64,000 nucleotides of DNA from 13-1-40CM-70-15 sp964641215. GTDB taxonomy: Bacteria; Gemmatimonadota; Gemmatimonadetes; Gemmatimonadales; GWC2-71-9. Positions 61,781 to 64,000 of this stretch are shown in pieces (positions within the stretch are counted from its first letter, which is position 1; each line of letters opens with the position of its first letter). The stretch is taken from the NCBI GenBank assembly GCA_964641215.1, contig CAZXKD010000001.1, positions 13,258 through 77,257 of the forward strand, written 5' to 3'. Under the pieces are notes generated by a model. The model had not been told where the DNA came from. It made no database searches and was given only the letters and a program-made list of their open reading frames with translations. A program made the translations under genes and the position numbers.

Positions 61781-63120
61781 CAGAGCTTCCGGTGGCGCCA
61801 TGCGCCGCTCAGCCAGAAGAGGATCATGGCGCCGCCGCGCGCGACCGAGGTGAGCGAGATCGCCCACCAGATCCCCGCCAGCCCGAAGGCCGCGGACCAC
61901 CAGGCGGCCAGAGGAATACGGACCGCGGAGAGCGACGAGCTCGCCACCATCGGCCAGAAGGTGTACCCGGCTCCGCCGAGCGCTCCTTCGAGGATGATCT
62001 CGAAGGTCTGCCCCACTTGGGACAGAGCGATGATCCGCAGGTACAGGCTCCCATCGGCGATCACGGCCGCGTCCGATGTGAACAGCCCCGCGAGGGTCGC
62101 CGGAAACGCGACAAACACGGCGGCCGTCGAGACGGTTGCCACCAGGCAGTACGTGATGGTGAGCCGCACCGCCTCGCGGGCCCGCTGCTCCTGGCGCGCG
62201 CCGAGGTTCTGGCCGACGAGCGCACTCGCCGAGAGAGCGAAGCCTGAAATCGCGATGAAGCCGATCCCCTCCACCTTGTGCCCTACCCCCAGGGCCGCCA
62301 GCGCGGGCGTCCCGAAGCGCGACGTAAACCGGGTGAGCCACATGTAGATGAGGCTGAAGAGCACGCCCGTGAGCGAGAGCGGGGCGCCGACGCGGAAAAT
62401 TGCCGGCACCGCGCGCCAGTCGGGAGCGCTGAGCCGGATCAGGCCGCGCCGCAGCGCGAGGCTGATCCCGATCAGAAAGCCGCCCCCCCGCACCATCACC
62501 GACGCCAGCGCCGCGCCCTCGACGCCAAGCCGCGGCAACGGGCCCACCCCGAGGATCAGCAGTGGGTCGAGTCCGATGCTGAGCACGACCGATACCGCGA
62601 GCAGCAGGAACGGCGTGCGGGTATCCCCGGAGGCGCGGAACGTGGCTTCGATGGCGAAGAACCCGAATACCAGAGGGCCGCCGAGCAGCCACGTCGAGAG
62701 GTACAGGTGCCCCAGCCGGGCCACCTCGGGCGGCACCGTCATCAGGCGGAAGAGGTCGTCCATCACGACGAGGCCGAGGACGCTGACGGCGAGCCCCGCG
62801 GCGACCGCGTATAGCACGGCGGCGCCGGCGGCGCGCGCCGCGGCCTCCGGGTCGCGCTCCCCGTGGCGGCGCGCCGCGAGCGCGATGAGCCCGACTTCCA
62901 CCATCTCGCCCAGCGACAGCAGGATCCAGACGAAGAATCCCGCCGTGGACACCGCGGCGAGCCCAGCGGGACCGATCAACCGGCCCACCCACAGGCTGTC
63001 GATGACGTTGAACGAGAAGTGACACGCCATCATCGCCACGGCGGGGGTGGCGAGGCGCAGAATCACGGGCCGGAGAGGCCCGATGGTGAGCGCGCCCGCG
63101 GGCCGGGCGGCGGCGGTCAC
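61780..63120 (-). CDS. MATE-family multidrug/toxin efflux transporter
   Basis: A 446-residue protein with about 12 membrane helices in two six-helix halves: VILRLATPAVAMMACHFSFNVIDSLWVGRL opens the first, and IFRVGAPLSLTGVLFSLIYMWLTRF the second. The frame is open far upstream, but GTG 63120 overlaps the preceding gene stop (GTGA) and fits the family start. It uses H+ or Na+ to export cationic drugs or metabolites. Substrate unknown. Confidence 0.9.
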   Translation of the reverse strand: MTAAARPAGALTIGPLRPVILRLATPAVAMMACHFSFNVIDSLWVGRLIGPAGLAAVSTAGFFVWILLSLGEMVEVGLIALAARRHGERDPEAAARAAGAAVLYAVAAGLAVSVLGLVVMDDLFRLMTVPPEVARLGHLYLSTWLLGGPLVFGFFAIEATFRASGDTRTPFLLLAVSVVLSIGLDPLLILGVGPLPRLGVEGAALASVMVRGGGFLIGISLALRRGLIRLSAPDWRAVPAIFRVGAPLSLTGVLFSLIYMWLTRFTSRFGTPALAALGVGHKVEGIGFIAISGFALSASALVGQNLGARQEQRAREAVRLTITYCLVATVSTAAVFVAFPATLAGLFTSDAAVIADGSLYLRIIALSQVGQTFEIILEGALGGAGYTFWPMVASSSLSAVRIPLAAWWSAAFGLAGIWWAISLTSVARGGAMILFWLSGAWRHRKL

Positions 63121-63908
63121 GGCGCCGGGGCCGGGGGGAGAGGAAGCGGCTCCGGCACTTCGGTGAGGAAGCGCCGGAAGACGGGGTTGTCGGGGAAGCG
63201 TTCGGCGAGCCGCACGACGTAGCCGCGGGCTTCGCGGCGCAGCACGGCGCTGCCGGCGGGATCGCGATCGGCTTCCCGCACCAGCGCGGCGGCGAGCACC
63301 CACGTCGCTTCGACGCTGGCGAGTCCGCCCCCATGGGCCACGCGGCGCATATACCGAATCCCCGTCTCGGCGTCCCCGCTCCCCAGACCGATCAGCTTGG
63401 CGAAGAGGCGCGCGAGCGCGCTGGCACGGGCCAGCCCGTAGTGGTAGACGCCGAGCCCGAGGTAGCAGTCCACGCAGCTGGAATCGCCCGCCAGCACGCG
63501 GCGGTAGGCGTCGCGCATCCCCTTGGCGTCCTTGGCCGCTCCCCAGGAGTGGCCGTGGAGCTCGCGCTCGCGTGCCCGGTAGCCGAGCGCGGTGGCGAGC
63601 CAGAAACCTTGCGCAGCCGGCGCCACCCGCCGCCTCTCCGCTTCTCGAGCCAGCCGGATGGCGGCGCCGAGCAGGGAGTCGATACGGCCGGCCTCGAAGC
63701 CCGCGCTGTCCAGGGCCGAGGCCCACCAAATGTAGGCGGCGGCGTGGAAGATGACCGGCGCCGGATCAGTGGTATCCCGGCCCGCCAGCTCCGTGAAGTA
63801 CTGCGCGGCGGTGGCGAAGGCCCCGCTATAGAGGGTGTCGAGCCCCGCGCGGAGGTCGGCCCGCTCCGGCCCCTGCAAAAGGAAAACGGCTGCGGTGAGC
63901 AGCCGCAC
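63117..63908 (-). CDS. Secreted TPR-like protein of unknown function
   Basis: A 263-residue protein with GTG start. A short hydrophobic N-terminus (LLTAAVFLLQG) may be a signal peptide. The rest is helical with TPR-like pairs (DLRAGLDTLYSGAFATAAQYFTELAGRD, then CVDCYLGLGVYHYGLARAS and YMRRVAHGGGLASVEATWVLAAALV). It ends in a proline tail. A CVDC pair occurs near residue 143. It overlaps the MATE start by four bases and starts one base after the partial gene at the right edge, so the three form one leftward unit. No family named. Confidence 0.6.
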   Translation of the reverse strand: MRLLTAAVFLLQGPERADLRAGLDTLYSGAFATAAQYFTELAGRDTTDPAPVIFHAAAYIWWASALDSAGFEAGRIDSLLGAAIRLAREAERRRVAPAAQGFWLATALGYRARERELHGHSWGAAKDAKGMRDAYRRVLAGDSSCVDCYLGLGVYHYGLARASALARLFAKLIGLGSGDAETGIRYMRRVAHGGGLASVEATWVLAAALVREADRDPAGSAVLRREARGYVVRLAERFPDNPVFRRFLTEVPEPLPLPPAPAP

Positions 63909-63909
63909 G

Positions 63910-64000
63910 TCAGCGCGCGACGGTGTTGAGGGGCACGGCGCGACCGAGCGTGGCCGCGACGGCGCCCGCGAGGTCGCGGAGCGCCACTCCCGCCGGAGAG
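63910..64000 (-). CDS. C-terminal end of an unidentified protein (partial)
   Basis: A reading frame runs in from the right edge on the minus strand and ends at the stop 63910-63912, giving about 29 residues (ending LGRAVPLNTVAR). Codon use is like its neighbours. Too short to name. It is the upstream gene of the TPR-like and MATE unit. Confidence 0.45.
   Translation of the reverse strand, partial: SPAGVALRDLAGAVAATLGRAVPLNTVAR

Noticed and set aside
61034..63334. 766-codon open frame on the minus strand running through the SAM hydrolase
   Set aside because: Only the last 248 codons carry a real protein. Upstream it is an out-of-frame reading of the MATE gene.
61780..63729. Extended MATE frame with 200 extra N-terminal codons
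   Set aside because: The extra part reads the TPR-like gene out of frame. GTG 63120 with a GTGA overlap fits the family length.

Overview
The window is a high-GC, densely coded bacterial chromosome segment with about 58 protein genes, one tRNA and no phage, IS, CRISPR or rRNA. Many genes overlap by 1-17 bases (ATGA, GTGA, TGATG junctions) and GTG starts are common. A trigger factor-clpP-clpX-engB block, a ubiE-ubiD-ubiA-ubiX quinone block, many secreted or Tat-exported sugar enzymes, paired M16 peptidases and regulators with REC, GAF and FHA domains suggest a Gram-negative heterotroph, probably Gemmatimonadota or a relative. This placement is an inference from gene content. Two scaffold gaps, at 866-965 and 10454-10463, show that it is a draft, probably metagenomic, assembly.

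Layout. 1-5.9 kb: two tandem small lipoproteins; then a leftward unit of sugar isomerase (TIM barrel), GMC oxidoreductase and gluconate-2-dehydrogenase-like subunit 3, divergent from a GH172 lipoprotein. 5.9-9.4 kb: a three-domain membrane glycan enzyme (GH18 + CE4 + GT2). 9.4-13.2 kb: secreted proteins and a corrupted assembly junction, a small unknown protein and a polytopic membrane protein coupled to a TPR protein. 14.6-17.7 kb: an OmpR-type two-component pair and a beta-propeller. 17.7-23.0 kb: a leftward tripartite RND efflux operon. 23.1-23.5 kb: a PepSY-like protein. 23.7-25.9 kb: Gfo/Idh/MocA oxidoreductase and a second TIM-barrel isomerase. 26.0 kb: tRNA-Leu(UAG). 26.1-33.4 kb: DUF421, tig-clpP-clpX, engB, a secreted unknown and a hybrid histidine kinase. 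33.3-38.6 kb: ATL, Nudix, a PilB-REC fusion and an outer-membrane barrel. 38.6-43.3 kb: a lipoprotein, trpE, FHA-GAF-adenylate cyclase, maf and dtd. 43.3-47.7 kb: glmS, glmM and an HD-GYP regulator. 47.8-55.2 kb: metB-like, M48, purD, mutM and two M16 genes. 55.2-60.2 kb: DUF1264, phosphodiesterase and ubiX/A/D/E. 60.2-64 kb: sigma factor and zinc anti-sigma, SAM hydrolase, MATE, a TPR-like protein and a partial gene.

How the parts fit. The GMC/subunit 3, Gfo/Idh/MocA, two TIM-barrel enzymes and GH172 could together oxidise and cleave glycosides through keto-sugars in the periplasm. The UbiE/D/A/X set fits late menaquinone synthesis, possibly by the futalosine route. glmM-glmS supply glucosamine-6-P for the wall. 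The most notable regulatory signal is a perfect inverted repeat TGTCAG-N4-CTGACA that occurs twice. Each copy lies 11 bases upstream of a TA(G/C)CTTTTC element, one ahead of the efflux operon and one ahead of the PepSY gene, so the two units look like one regulon. A second theme is a family of short iterated repeats (GGGAAAC-, GGGAAA- and GGACGGTC-like) found in intergenic regions and also in frame inside genes such as glmM. engB, the sigma factor and one lipoprotein lack any ATG/GTG/TTG start; CTG starts are the best fit for the first two.
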